Assembly (NCBI RefSeq): GCF_001896135.2
Contig: NZ_MPOH02000015.1
Location: 1,369,394 to 1,433,393 of the forward strand
Direction of reading: 5' to 3'
Length of the DNA: 64,000 bases
Source of the DNA: Streptomyces phaeoluteigriseus
Lineage (GTDB): Bacteria > Actinomycetota > Actinomycetes > Streptomycetales > Streptomycetaceae
In this document: piece after piece, positions 53,524 through 62,846 of the stretch
Layout of the letters: each line of letters starts with the position of its first letter
Position numbering within the stretch: the first letter of the stretch is position 1
The notes under the pieces: generated by a model
Database searches by the model: none
Seen by the model: the letters and a program-made list of their open reading frames with translations, nothing else
What the model was told of the DNA's origin: nothing
Position numbers and translations under genes: made by a program

Positions 53524-54495
53524 ATGAGCGAACACTTCGGAACACTTTCCGACGGCACCCCGGTGCACCGCTGGACCCTGGAGCGGGCGGGCGTCCGGGT
53601 GCGGGTCCTGTCGTACGGCGGGATCGTGCAGTCGGTCGAGGTCCCGGACCGGGACGGGCACCTGGCGGACGTGGTGCTCGGGTTCGCGGATCTGGACGGC
53701 TATGTCACCCATCCGGAGCCCTATCTCGGTGCCCTGATCGGGCGTTACGCGAACCGGATCGGCGGGGCCCGCTTCCCGCTGGACGAGGTGACGTACGTCC
53801 TCGCACCGAACGACGGGCCCAACTCGCTGCACGGCGGAGAGCGCGGTTTCGACAAGCGGGTGTGGGACGTGCGGCCGGTCAAGCACGGGCTGCGGCTGAG
53901 CCGGGTCAGCCCGCACGGCGAGGAGGGCTTCCCGGGCCGCCTGGAGGTCACGGCGACCTACACGCTGGACGCGTCGGGGGCGCTGCGGTTCGTGTACGAG
54001 GCGGTCACGGACGAGCCGACGGTGGTCAACCTGACCAACCACAGCTACTTCAACCTGAGCGGATCGGGTGACACCGGCGGGCACGAGCTGCGGCTGGCCG
54101 CCTCCCGGTACACGCCGGTCGACGACGGCCTGATCCCGGCAGGAGGGCCGGCCGAGGTGGCGGACACCCGCTTCGACTTCCGTACGGCCCGCAAGGTCGG
54201 GGACGGCTTCGACCACAACTTCGTGCTCGACAAGGGCGTCACGGCGCAGCCGGTCGAGGTGGCGGAGCTGTACGACCCGGCGTCCGGGCGGGTGCTCACG
54301 GTGGCCACGACCGAGCCGGGGATCCAGGTGTACACGGCGGACCACCTGGGCGAGCCCTTCGGGCCCGGCCAGGGCATCGCACTGGAGACCCAGCACTTCC
54401 CGGACTCCCCGAACCGGCCGGACTTCCCGAGCACCGAGCTGCGGCCGGGCGGGGTCTACCGGTCCGAGACGGTGTACGGGTTCTCGGCGCGGTAG
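53524..54495 (+). CDS. aldose 1-epimerase family protein
   Basis: 323 residues. It interconverts alpha and beta anomers of aldoses such as galactose or glucose. Substrate-binding GRYANRIGGARF and LHGGERGFDKR, the catalytic His in VVNLTNHSYFNLSG, and the late Glu in LETQHFPDSPNRPDFPS are all present. The start ATG is 15 bases after the SGNH gene stop, and the two may be cotranscribed. A hairpin follows the stop before the convergent GH3 gene. Confidence 0.92.
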   Translation: MSEHFGTLSDGTPVHRWTLERAGVRVRVLSYGGIVQSVEVPDRDGHLADVVLGFADLDGYVTHPEPYLGALIGRYANRIGGARFPLDEVTYVLAPNDGPNSLHGGERGFDKRVWDVRPVKHGLRLSRVSPHGEEGFPGRLEVTATYTLDASGALRFVYEAVTDEPTVVNLTNHSYFNLSGSGDTGGHELRLAASRYTPVDDGLIPAGGPAEVADTRFDFRTARKVGDGFDHNFVLDKGVTAQPVEVAELYDPASGRVLTVATTEPGIQVYTADHLGEPFGPGQGIALETQHFPDSPNRPDFPSTELRPGGVYRSETVYGFSAR

Positions 54496-54579
54496 CCGCC
54501 GGGCCCCTCCGGGGCGGGCCGCCGCACGCTCGGAGGCGAGGAAGCGGCAGGGAAGAGGCGAGGAAGGCGGCAGGGAAAT

Positions 54580-54615
54580 AGCCCCGGTCCAGGGGTCAGG
54601 TCCCGGACCGGGGCT
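54580..54615. terminator. 11-bp hairpin between epimerase and GH3 genes
   Basis: Perfect arms AGCCCCGGTCC (54580-54590) and 54605-54615 with a 14-base loop lie between two convergent stop codons. Likely bidirectional. Confidence 0.65.
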
Positions 54616-54638
54616 GCTCTTGGGGCGCAGGTCCCGCG

Positions 54639-57068
54639 TCAGACGTTAATGGTCGCGGTGATCCTGCGGTCCGCGAGAGACCTACCCACCTGGATTTCGT
54701 ACGAACCCTTCACAAAGAACCACCGGTGGGCCGCCTCGTCCCAGATCTCGAAGGCGCGGCGCGGGAGCGTGACGACGGCCTCGGCGCTCTCCCCCGGGCC
54801 CGCCTCGACGCCGGCGAAGCCGGCCAGCCAGCGTGCCGGGCGGCCGGTGTCGGGCTCGGTGGGCGCGAGGTAGACCTGGACGACCTCGCGGCCGGCCCGG
54901 TCGCCGGTGTTGCGGAGGCGGACGGCGACCGTCGTGCCGTCCGTCTCGACCGAGTCGTACGTCCACTCGGTGTAGCCGAGGCCGTGACCGAAGGGGTAGG
55001 CAGGGGTGCGGCCCTCCTTCTCCCAGGCGCGGTAGCCGATGAAGACGCCCTCTTCGTAGGGCAGCTCGCCGTCGGCGGGGGCGACCCTGGTGACCGGGGC
55101 GTCGGCGAGGGAGCCCCAGGTCGTGGGCAGCCGGCCGCCGGGCTCGTGGGCACCGGTGAGGACGTCGGCGAGGGCGGCACCGCCCTCCTGACCGGGGAAC
55201 CAGCTCAGCAGCACGGCGGCGACGTCCTCGCGCCAGGGGAGTTCCACCGGGGAGCCGGAGTTGACGACCACGACGGTGTCCGGGTTGGCGGCGGCCACGG
55301 CCCGCACCAGGTCGTCCTGGCGGCCGGGAAGGCGCAGGTCGGCGCGGTCGAAGCCCTCGGACTCGACGCGGTCGGTGGTGGCGACGACGACCACGGCGGT
55401 GTCGGCGGCGCGGGCCGCCTCGACGGCCTCGGCGATCAGCGCGTCCGGGTCCCGCGGGGGTTCCTGGTGGGCGAGCGCGAAGGCGACGACCTTCAGCGGG
55501 ATGCCGTCGGGCAGCCGGACGACGTAGGTGAGGGAGACGTCGACCGGTTCGCCGGCGGTGAGTTCGGTCTCGGCGCGGGGCACCGGGGAGCCGAAGAACG
55601 CCTCGAAGGGGTCGCTGACGTCGGCGGGCTGCTGGGAGTCGTCGAAGTACGTCGTGCCGGCGACGGTGAGGGTGAAGGCGCCGGCGCCCTTGATGCCGAA
55701 GCTGTGCCGGCCGCTCGCGCGCGGGGTGAAGGTGCCGGTCAGCTCGACGGTGTGGAGGCTGGCGTGGGTGACGCCCTCGGGGAGGTCCGTGTCCGTCCAC
55801 TGGATCTGCCCGCTGGGGGCCGAGCCGGTGCCGATGACGGTTCCGGCTGCGTCCCGGCAGACCGCGCGCAGCGTGAACCCCCTGTCGGCGACGGCGAGTT
55901 CGGTCGTCGGGTCGGCGCCGACGGCGTAGCTGAGGGCTCCCTCGGGGAGGGCGGCGGCGAGGCCGTCGAGCGGGGAGACGACATGGGCGGGGAAGACGGT
56001 GGCGGAGCCGCCGCCGAGGACGCGGGCGTCGCGGGCGGCGGCGCCGATGAGGGCGACCGTGCGGCCGGGCCGCAGGGGCAGCGCGGCGCGCTCGTTGCGG
56101 ACCAGGACGAAGGAGCGGCGGGCGAGTTCGCGGGCGAGGGCCTCGCCGTGGACGGGTGCGGGCGGTGCGGGCACGGCGGGTTCGACGTCCGCGAGGGCGC
56201 CCACGCGGGCGGCGAGGCGCAGGACGCGGCGTACGGCCTCGTCGACCTCGGGCTCGTCGAGGCGGCCGTCGCGCACCGCCTGGGCGAGCGACTCGCCGTA
56301 GACGGTTTCCGGGCCGGGCATGGCCACGTCGAGGCCGCCCCGGAGGGCTCCGACCGTGTCGCGGGCGGCCGCCCAGTCGGAGACGTTGAAGCCGTCGAAA
56401 CCCCATTCACCGCGCAGGATCTTGTTCACGAGGTGGTGGTGCTCGGTCATCGTCGTGCCGTTGACCGTGTTGTAGGCGGTCATGATGCCCCAGGGGCGGG
56501 CGTTCTCGACGATGGCCTCGAAGGGGGCGAGGTACAGCTCGCGCAGGGCGCGTTCGCCGACCAGGTTGTTCACGGTGAAGCGGTCGGTCTCGGCGTCGTT
56601 GGCGACGAAGTGCTTGACGGTGGTGGCGACGCCGCCTTCCTGCACACCGGTCACGTAACCGCTTCCGATCCGTCCCGTCAGGTACGGGTCCTCGCTGTAG
56701 GCCTCGAAGTGGCGGCCGCCGAGCGGGGAGCGGTGCAGGTTGACGGTCGGGGCGAGCAGGACGTGGACGCCCTTGCGGCGGGCCTCCTGCGCGAGGAGCA
56801 CGCCGGCGCGGCGGGCGAGGCCGGGATCCCAGGTGGCGGCGAGGGCGGTGGGGGACGGCAGCGCGACGGACGGGTCGTCGGCGGTCCAGCGCACGCCCCG
56901 GACGCCGATCGGGCCGTCGGACATCACGAGGGAGGCGAGGCCGATCTCGGGGAGGGCGGGCAGGGACCACATGTCCTGGCCGGCCAGCAGCCGGGTCTTC
57001 GCGTCCAGGTCGAGTTTGCCGAGGGCCGTCTCGACGGCTGCCTCGATGCGCGTCCCGGTGTCCGCCAT
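54639..57068 (-). CDS. GH3 beta-glucosidase with PA14 and Fn3-like domains
   Basis: 809 residues. The GH3 N-terminal barrel has GLASLVMSDGPIGVRGVRW, HFVANDAETDRFTVNN and the nucleophile Asp in GFNVSDWAA. The second alpha/beta sandwich (RRSFVLVRNERAALPL...) is interrupted by a PA14-like domain (TGTFTPRASGRHSFGIKGAG), as in Kluyveromyces-type beta-glucosidases. A fibronectin-III-like C-terminus (RNTGDRAGREVVQVYLAP) ends it. No signal peptide is seen, so it is cytosolic and acts on imported oligosaccharides. GAGGAGG stands six bases before the ATG. A divergent TetR gene is its likely regulator. Confidence 0.93.
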   Translation of the reverse strand: MADTGTRIEAAVETALGKLDLDAKTRLLAGQDMWSLPALPEIGLASLVMSDGPIGVRGVRWTADDPSVALPSPTALAATWDPGLARRAGVLLAQEARRKGVHVLLAPTVNLHRSPLGGRHFEAYSEDPYLTGRIGSGYVTGVQEGGVATTVKHFVANDAETDRFTVNNLVGERALRELYLAPFEAIVENARPWGIMTAYNTVNGTTMTEHHHLVNKILRGEWGFDGFNVSDWAAARDTVGALRGGLDVAMPGPETVYGESLAQAVRDGRLDEPEVDEAVRRVLRLAARVGALADVEPAVPAPPAPVHGEALARELARRSFVLVRNERAALPLRPGRTVALIGAAARDARVLGGGSATVFPAHVVSPLDGLAAALPEGALSYAVGADPTTELAVADRGFTLRAVCRDAAGTVIGTGSAPSGQIQWTDTDLPEGVTHASLHTVELTGTFTPRASGRHSFGIKGAGAFTLTVAGTTYFDDSQQPADVSDPFEAFFGSPVPRAETELTAGEPVDVSLTYVVRLPDGIPLKVVAFALAHQEPPRDPDALIAEAVEAARAADTAVVVVATTDRVESEGFDRADLRLPGRQDDLVRAVAAANPDTVVVVNSGSPVELPWREDVAAVLLSWFPGQEGGAALADVLTGAHEPGGRLPTTWGSLADAPVTRVAPADGELPYEEGVFIGYRAWEKEGRTPAYPFGHGLGYTEWTYDSVETDGTTVAVRLRNTGDRAGREVVQVYLAPTEPDTGRPARWLAGFAGVEAGPGESAEAVVTLPRRAFEIWDEAAHRWFFVKGSYEIQVGRSLADRRITATINV

Positions 57069-57192
57069 CGCGGGCCTCCTCGTTGAGTTCCTGTGCGGTG
57101 CTGTGCGGTGTTGTTCCCTCATCGTGCATCGGTTGCCTGTGGAGCGGTAGGTTTCGTGACCCTGCCGTTATATGCACTGGCCGGGGATGCCT

Positions 57193-57204
57193 TACGGTGA
57201 CGGC
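57193..57204 (+). promoter_or_regulatory. putative leaderless -10 box of the TetR gene
   Basis: TACGGT (57193-57198) ends six bases before the ATG at 57205, and there is no ribosome binding site. This fits a leaderless message. No clear -35 is present. Confidence 0.4.
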
Positions 57205-57771
57205 ATGAGCGCCAGGACGACCAGGAGCGAGGAGCGTCGCGCCGAGATCGTGCGGGCGGCCCTGGAGGTGATCGCCGAACGCGGTTACCGGGGCGCGAGC
57301 CTGGCCGCGGTCGCCGAGCGGGTCGGGCTGACCCAGCAGGGTCTGCTGCACCACTTCCCCACCAAGGACGCGCTGCTCGTCGCCGTGCTGGAGGAACGCG
57401 ACCAGTGGGACGCGATGCCGCACAGCCGGTGGCGGATCGACCTGCTGTGCTCGCTGGTCGAGTACAACGCGATGCGGCCCGGCATCATCCAGACCTTCTC
57501 CGCGCTCCTCGGCGAGAGCGTCACGGAGGGACATCCGGCACGGGCCTACTTCACCGACCGGTACCGGCAGGTGCGGGCCACCATCACGGCGGCCCTGCGC
57601 ACCGAGTACGGCGACCGCCTCCCCAACGGCCTCACCCCGGAGCGGACCGCCCCGCTGCTGGTCGCGGTGATGGACGGCCTCCAGTACCAGTGGCTGCTGG
57701 ACCCGGAGTCGGTGGACATGCCGGGCGCCTTCCGCGACTTCCTGCGGCTGCTGGGCGAGGAAGTGGACTGA
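57205..57771 (+). CDS. TetR family transcriptional regulator
   Basis: 188 residues. The HTH is IVRAALEVIAERGYRGASLA, then AVAERVGLTQQGLLHHFPTK, a classic TetR DNA-binding domain. The ligand domain carries GIIQTFSALLGESVTEGHPA and LVAVMDGLQYQWLLDPE, as in regulators next to glycosidase genes. The ATG at 57205 is taken with TACGGT six bases upstream; a longer frame from 57172 lacks support. It is divergent from the GH3 gene and probably represses it. Confidence 0.9.
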   Translation: MSARTTRSEERRAEIVRAALEVIAERGYRGASLAAVAERVGLTQQGLLHHFPTKDALLVAVLEERDQWDAMPHSRWRIDLLCSLVEYNAMRPGIIQTFSALLGESVTEGHPARAYFTDRYRQVRATITAALRTEYGDRLPNGLTPERTAPLLVAVMDGLQYQWLLDPESVDMPGAFRDFLRLLGEEVD

Positions 57772-57866
57772 CGGCGCCCGGACTTGCTGCGCCTGGACTG
57801 ACGGCGCCCGGACTTACAGCGCCCGGGCTGACGACGCCCGGGCTGACGACGTCCGGACGCCCGGGT
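57772..57866. repeat. degenerate short tandem repeats after the TetR gene
   Basis: About six degenerate copies of a roughly 16-18-base unit (CTGACGGCGCCCGGACTT and variants such as CTGACGACGCCCGGG) follow the TetR stop codon. The remaining gap to 57990 holds the next gene's promoter. No gene is seen. Confidence 0.6.
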
Positions 57867-57990
57867 CCACCGGGATACGCGGGCGGCCCTCGCCCGGCCC
57901 GGACGGGGTGCCCCATGGCGTGAACCACACCTGTCACGCGATACTTCCGGCGTCCCGCGCCACGCGCCCCACCGCGACGGAAGGACCTCA

Positions 57991-59253
57991 ATGGCCCCGC
58001 GTTCCGCACGAGTTCGCGCAGGTGTCCTCGGCCTCGGCCTGGCTCTGGCGGCCTGTCTCCCGGTGCCCGCCGCGGCCGCCCCGACCTCGGTGACGACTCC
58101 CACCGTCGAGGAGCTGCGGCTCGACCGGGCGGTGCCGCGGGAGATCCTCGACGCGTCCGGATTCGACACCGTGACCCCCGAGTTCGCACGACGGCTCGGT
58201 GCCGCGCACTCCTACGCACAGGCCCGCCATGTCGTCGTGCGCGAGGGTTCGGCGCTGTGGCGGCGGGCGGTGGACCGGGCGCAGGGGCGGGGGCCGGCCG
58301 GCGGGGAGCTGAGCCGGGACGACGACCGGCCGCTGTACTGGGCGCGGTTGGGAATGACGCGTGAAGTGCGGTCATGGGAACCCGGGTTCGACCTGAGCGA
58401 GGGGCAGCGTGCGACGCTGCTCGCCGACTTGGAACGCACCTCGCGCGGGCAGACCGACATCCGCCGTCCGCAGGACGCCAAAGGGCTGAAGCGGGTTCTC
58501 GTCACCGGTTTCGACCCGTTCACGCTGGACCGTGACGTGCGGATCTCCAATCCGTCCGGGGCGAGCGCGCTGGCACTGGACGGCACGGTGATCGAGACCG
58601 CCCGGGGTCCTGCCCGGGTGGAGACGGCCGTGTTCCCGGTGCGCTGGCGGGACTTCGCGGAGGGCACGGTGGAGCGGGCGCTGCGCCCGTATCTGCGGCG
58701 GGTGGACCTGTTCACGACCGTCAGCCAGGGGCGCGTGGGCCGGTTCGACGTCGAGCGGACCAACGGGGCCTGGCGGGGCGGCTTCCCCGACAACGAGAAC
58801 GTGAGCAGGACCGGGACCGTACCGGTCGCCGACCCGGCCTCGCAGCCCCAGTGGACGACCACGACCCTGCCGTACCGGGAGATCGTGGCGGCGGACACCG
58901 GCCGTTTCCCCGTCTACGACAACACGAGCGTGACCGAGATCCCGGCGGGCGGCACCGGTCCCGTCGTACGGCCGGACGGGCCCACCGCCGGGTCGAGCGC
59001 GCGGGCCGGGGGCGGTGGCGACTACCTCTCCAACGAGATCGCCTACCGGGCGACCCTGCTGCGCGACCGGCTCGGGCTGCGCGAGACGCTGCCGGGCGGC
59101 CATGTCCACACGCCCGTGCTCCAGTTCGGCGCCGGGAACACCGATCCCGCCACGGGTGCCGTGACGGACCCGGAGTTCGTGCGCAACCGGCTGGACATCA
59201 TCGCGCAGGTGCGGGCGATCGTGGCCGTGGCGGTCAGTGGGGCCGCGGGCTAG
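57991..59253 (+). CDS. secreted pyroglutamyl-peptidase-like protein (C15 fold), Cys to Ser
   Basis: 420 residues. The signal peptide is residues 1-30 (LALAACLPVPAAAAP). The C-terminal half matches peptidase family C15: VLVTGFDPFTLD then ISNPSGASAL, the catalytic Glu in RVGRFDVERTNG, PDNEN of the family PDN motif, and the His in GGHVHTPVLQFG. The catalytic Cys, expected in a tyVCN-like stretch, is Ser347 (GDYLSNEIAYR). The protein could be a serine variant or a non-catalytic binder. The N-terminal roughly 160 residues are not recognised. GAAGGA lies about seven bases before the ATG. Confidence 0.8.
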   Translation: MAPRSARVRAGVLGLGLALAACLPVPAAAAPTSVTTPTVEELRLDRAVPREILDASGFDTVTPEFARRLGAAHSYAQARHVVVREGSALWRRAVDRAQGRGPAGGELSRDDDRPLYWARLGMTREVRSWEPGFDLSEGQRATLLADLERTSRGQTDIRRPQDAKGLKRVLVTGFDPFTLDRDVRISNPSGASALALDGTVIETARGPARVETAVFPVRWRDFAEGTVERALRPYLRRVDLFTTVSQGRVGRFDVERTNGAWRGGFPDNENVSRTGTVPVADPASQPQWTTTTLPYREIVAADTGRFPVYDNTSVTEIPAGGTGPVVRPDGPTAGSSARAGGGGDYLSNEIAYRATLLRDRLGLRETLPGGHVHTPVLQFGAGNTDPATGAVTDPEFVRNRLDIIAQVRAIVAVAVSGAAG

Positions 59254-60031
59254 CGCCCGGCCCCTCGCGGTCGTTCTCGTCCTTGGTCTCCTCGCCGAGC
59301 AGGTCCCGTGCCATGAGCGTCGCTCCCGCGACCGCGCCCGGCATCAGGAACACCGCGACGAAGGGGACCAGGAAGGAGACCGCGAGGGGGGTGCCGAAGC
59401 CCCAGACGAGGGTCCGGCGGGAGCGCAGCAGGGCCAGCCGGGACCGTGCGTCGACGGTACGGCGCTGGAGAGCGACGGACGTCAGCTCCTCGGTCAGGAA
59501 GAAGCCGGTGACGAAAAGGCCGATCACCGGCACGACCGTCTGGCCGAGGAACGGGATGAAACCGAGTGCGAAGAGCAGCACGCCCCACAACAGCGCGCGC
59601 AGCACGACCCGCAGGCTGTCGCGGGCCGAGATCCACAGCTCGCGCCAGAGCGGCAGCTCGGACACCGGGGCCGAGCCGTCGGGGGACACATCACGGTCGA
59701 CCGTCTCGGAGAGGGCCTCGTAGAACGGCTGCCCGATGAGGAGCGTGACCGCGGTGAAGGTCACCACGGCGAGCAGGAGGGCGAGGGCGAACAGCACGGC
59801 GGTGAGGAACCCGCGGAACAGCCCGCCCCAGGGGCTCGACCAGTCGTCGGCGAACGGTGTCGCCCAGCCCACGAAGTCCGCGCCCCACACGGCGAGCGCC
59901 ACGAGCGCGCCCGCGTAGAGGACGAGCGTGATCAGGCCGGGCAGGAGCCCGAACCCGTACTGCCTGCCGTGCCGGGCCACCCAGCGCTGGCCTTGCAGGA
60001 GATATCCGAAACCCGCCCCGAGATCATGCAT
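59234..60031 (-). CDS. EI24 domain (CysZ-like) membrane protein
   Basis: 265 residues with about five to six membrane segments (GLLPGLITLVLYAGALVALAV, FLTAVLFALALLLAVVTFTA, LLWGVLLFALGFIPFLGQTV, FLVPFVAVFLMPGAVAGATL). The EI24/CysZ signature includes the Pro-rich turn GFIPFLGQTVVPVIG. CysZ imports sulfate, but the actinobacterial group has no proven substrate. The ATG overlaps no clear ribosome binding site. The 3' end overlaps that of the convergent C15-like gene by 20 bases. Confidence 0.84.
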   Translation of the reverse strand: MHDLGAGFGYLLQGQRWVARHGRQYGFGLLPGLITLVLYAGALVALAVWGADFVGWATPFADDWSSPWGGLFRGFLTAVLFALALLLAVVTFTAVTLLIGQPFYEALSETVDRDVSPDGSAPVSELPLWRELWISARDSLRVVLRALLWGVLLFALGFIPFLGQTVVPVIGLFVTGFFLTEELTSVALQRRTVDARSRLALLRSRRTLVWGFGTPLAVSFLVPFVAVFLMPGAVAGATLMARDLLGEETKDENDREGPGASPRPH

Positions 60032-60180
60032 GGCCGGATCCTATCGGGACGCGGGCATGTCATCCGCGCCCCCGCGAACCGGGCGCGGGACCGCCGCGGA
60101 AGGCCCGGCGGACCGGTGCCCGAACTCCTGTCCCGCGAGACCCGTGGGCCATCCGGGCTATCGGTGACACCAACACCCTC

Positions 60181-60209
60181 TTGTTGCCGTTGAGTCGAAC
60201 GGGTAGACC
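60181..60209 (+). promoter_or_regulatory. putative promoter of the M14 peptidase gene
   Basis: TTGTTG (60181-60186) and TAGACC (60204-60209) are 17 bases apart. The start codon lies at 60267 after an AGAGGAGGT ribosome binding site. Confidence 0.45.
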
Positions 60210-60266
60210 TCGCCGTACCGATCCACGGAAGCACTCACGATCACGGCAAGTCCAGAGGAGGTACGC

Positions 60267-62846
60267 GTGCGCACCACGAGAGCCACCCCTGCCAGACCTT
60301 TGCTGATCACCGCCCTCGCGCTCACGGCGACGGGCAGTCTGCTGCTCCCCCCCCACACCGCCGGCGCCGACCCGAGACCCGTCACCCGGGAGAAGGCGGG
60401 GCCAGGATCCGGGCCGGGATCCGAAGCGGGCGCCGCCAAGTCCCCCGTCGGCACGGCCCGTCGGTCGCTGACCGCTCCCGTCACCGACCTCGCCGCCGCC
60501 GACGCGACCCGCGGCTACCCGCGGCGGCAGGTACTCTCCCCCGACCCGGAGGACCCGGCCGACAAGTCGGTCAGGCTGGGCCTCACGCCGTACCACTCGA
60601 TCGCGCCCGAGCTGAACGCCCTCCAGGCCCTGGGCGACCGGGTGAGCGTGGAGGTCGCGGGCCGGTCGGCGGGCGGGCGCCGGCTGTATCTGGTCACCGT
60701 GACCGCTCCGGAAACGGCCCGTCAGACGCGGACGCAGGAGCGGATGCGCGAGCTGATCGAGAACGCGCCCGCCACCGCCGCCAAGGACCGTTCGCTGAGG
60801 GCGGGTTACAAGACGCCCGTCTTCTTCAACAACAACATCCACGGCAACGAGTGGGAGGGCACCGACGCCTCCCTCGCGCTCATCGAGCGGCTCGCCACCG
60901 CCGACGACCGGCACACCCGGGAGCTTCTCGCGCACAGCCGCCTCTACTTCAACATCACCGCCAACCCGGACGGCCGTATCGCCGGCACCCGCGCGAACGC
61001 GGGCGGCTTCGACCTGAACCGGGACTTCGTCACCGCCTCGCAGCCCGAGACGCGCGCGATGCGGCAGATCCTGATCGACAAGCAGCCGGCCGTCATGCTC
61101 GACCTGCACGGCTACGTCAACGGCACGCTGATCGAGCCCACCACTCCCCCGCACGGCGAGAACTACGAGTACGACCTCTTCCTGAAGAACACCTACGCCA
61201 ACGCGCTCGGCATGGAGGCCGCCGTCAACGGCCTCGGCCACACGCCCGCGAAGGACGGGGTGCAGCCCGCGCAGATCCCCTTCCGGGACCAGGAGGAGGG
61301 CTGGGACGACTGGCCCCCGATCTTCACGCCGCAGTACGCGGCCTTCCACGGGACGGTCGCCGCGCACACCGTGGAGATCCCCCTCCAGGTGAACAACGCG
61401 GCCTACACCTCGCTGCCGGAGAGCGAGTTGCGGCGCCGGGCCGCGATCAACGTGGACGTCGCCGGGGCCGCGCTGCGTGCCACCCTCGACTTCGTGCGGG
61501 CCCGGCGGTCCTCCCTGATCGCCGACCAGATCGAGGTGTTCCGCCGGGGGGCCGCCGGGGCCGCCCAGGTGCCGGTGTCGGAGGAGACCGTGCCGGGCGT
61601 GCCGGGCATCGGCCCGGAGGACGTCTACACGACCACCTTCCCGCGCGCCCACGTCCTCCCCGCGGGCACCACCGCGACGGCCCGCCTCGTCGACCACCTC
61701 ATCGCCAACGACGTCCGCGTCACCCGCGCCGCGCACTCCTTCCGGCTCGGCGGACGGACGTACCCGAGGGGCGCGTACGTCGTCGACCTGCGCCAGCCCA
61801 AGCGGGGACTGGCGAACGCGCTGCTCGCGGACGGCCGGGACATCAGCGACAAGGTGTCGGTGATGTACGACATCTCGGGCTGGAGTCTGGGCCGGCTGTG
61901 GGGCGCGGAGGTGAACGCCGTGCGCGGTGGCTCACTGACCGGGGTGACGCTGCGGCCGGTGACCGGGGCGGCGGCGGTCGGGTCGGTCGCGCCGTACGGC
62001 GATCTGCGGCTGCGGCTGGACGACCCGAGCGCCTTCGCGGCCCTGAACTCCCTGTTGCGGGACGGGGTCCGGGTGCGTCGGGCCGCCGACGGGAGTGCCA
62101 TCGTGCCGGCGTCGGCACGGGCGCGGGCGGTCGCTCTCGCGCGGACCCACGACGTCTCCTTCACCGCCACCGCGCTCACCGGTACCACCCCCCTGCACCG
62201 GGTGCGGGTCGCCGCCGCCGTCACCTCCGGCGAGCTGCTCGCGCTGCGGGAGATGGGCTTCGAGGTCACGCCCGTGTCCACGGCGGTCGTCAACGCGGGC
62301 TTCGACTGGTCCTCGGTGGACGTCCTGTTCGTGTCGTCCGGCCTGAACCGGGCCGCGCTGACCGGGCCCGCCCGGACCGCTCTCGACACCTTCCTCGCCG
62401 GGCACGGTCTGGTCGGGCGGGGCACCGGCGGGGCCGCGCTCGGCACCGGCGCCGGGCTCCTCGACGTCACGGCCGTCCAGGGCAACGAGGACGCCAACGG
62501 CGTGGTCCGGGTGGTGAACTCGGGCCCGGTGACGGCCGGCGCGCCGGACCACGGCTTCGTCTACGCGCCGGTGTGGTTCACCGGGCTCGGGGCCGGGGTG
62601 CGCGTCGAGCAGTCGTACGCCACCGGCGCCCCGCTCGTCTCCGGCCACTGGCGGGCGCTCGCCGACGGCTCCGGCGGCCCCGCCGCGGCGGCCGGGCGGC
62701 CCTCGGTCGTGAGCGCGCCGCGCGCCGTCCTGTTCGGCACCGAACCCCTCTTCCGGGATCACCCGAAGGGCGAGTTCCCGCAGGTCGCACAGGCATTGTT
62801 GACCATGGCACACGCAAGCAGCGGTCTGGTTGAGGAGAGCGGATGA
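60267..62846 (+). CDS. secreted M14 family zinc carboxypeptidase
   Basis: 859 residues from a GTG with AGAGGAGGT seven bases upstream. The signal peptide is about 1-34. The M14 domain has zinc ligands His192 and Glu195 (NIHGNEWEG) and His281 (MLDLHGY), with the catalytic Glu370 in HTVEIPLQ. ITANPDGRIAGTRANAGGFD is a family block. The C-terminal roughly 400 residues form extra domains of unknown role. It likely trims peptides outside the cell. Its stop overlaps the start of the next serine hydrolase gene (ATGA), so the two are coupled. Confidence 0.92.
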   Translation: MRTTRATPARPLLITALALTATGSLLLPPHTAGADPRPVTREKAGPGSGPGSEAGAAKSPVGTARRSLTAPVTDLAAADATRGYPRRQVLSPDPEDPADKSVRLGLTPYHSIAPELNALQALGDRVSVEVAGRSAGGRRLYLVTVTAPETARQTRTQERMRELIENAPATAAKDRSLRAGYKTPVFFNNNIHGNEWEGTDASLALIERLATADDRHTRELLAHSRLYFNITANPDGRIAGTRANAGGFDLNRDFVTASQPETRAMRQILIDKQPAVMLDLHGYVNGTLIEPTTPPHGENYEYDLFLKNTYANALGMEAAVNGLGHTPAKDGVQPAQIPFRDQEEGWDDWPPIFTPQYAAFHGTVAAHTVEIPLQVNNAAYTSLPESELRRRAAINVDVAGAALRATLDFVRARRSSLIADQIEVFRRGAAGAAQVPVSEETVPGVPGIGPEDVYTTTFPRAHVLPAGTTATARLVDHLIANDVRVTRAAHSFRLGGRTYPRGAYVVDLRQPKRGLANALLADGRDISDKVSVMYDISGWSLGRLWGAEVNAVRGGSLTGVTLRPVTGAAAVGSVAPYGDLRLRLDDPSAFAALNSLLRDGVRVRRAADGSAIVPASARARAVALARTHDVSFTATALTGTTPLHRVRVAAAVTSGELLALREMGFEVTPVSTAVVNAGFDWSSVDVLFVSSGLNRAALTGPARTALDTFLAGHGLVGRGTGGAALGTGAGLLDVTAVQGNEDANGVVRVVNSGPVTAGAPDHGFVYAPVWFTGLGAGVRVEQSYATGAPLVSGHWRALADGSGGPAAAAGRPSVVSAPRAVLFGTEPLFRDHPKGEFPQVAQALLTMAHASSGLVEESG

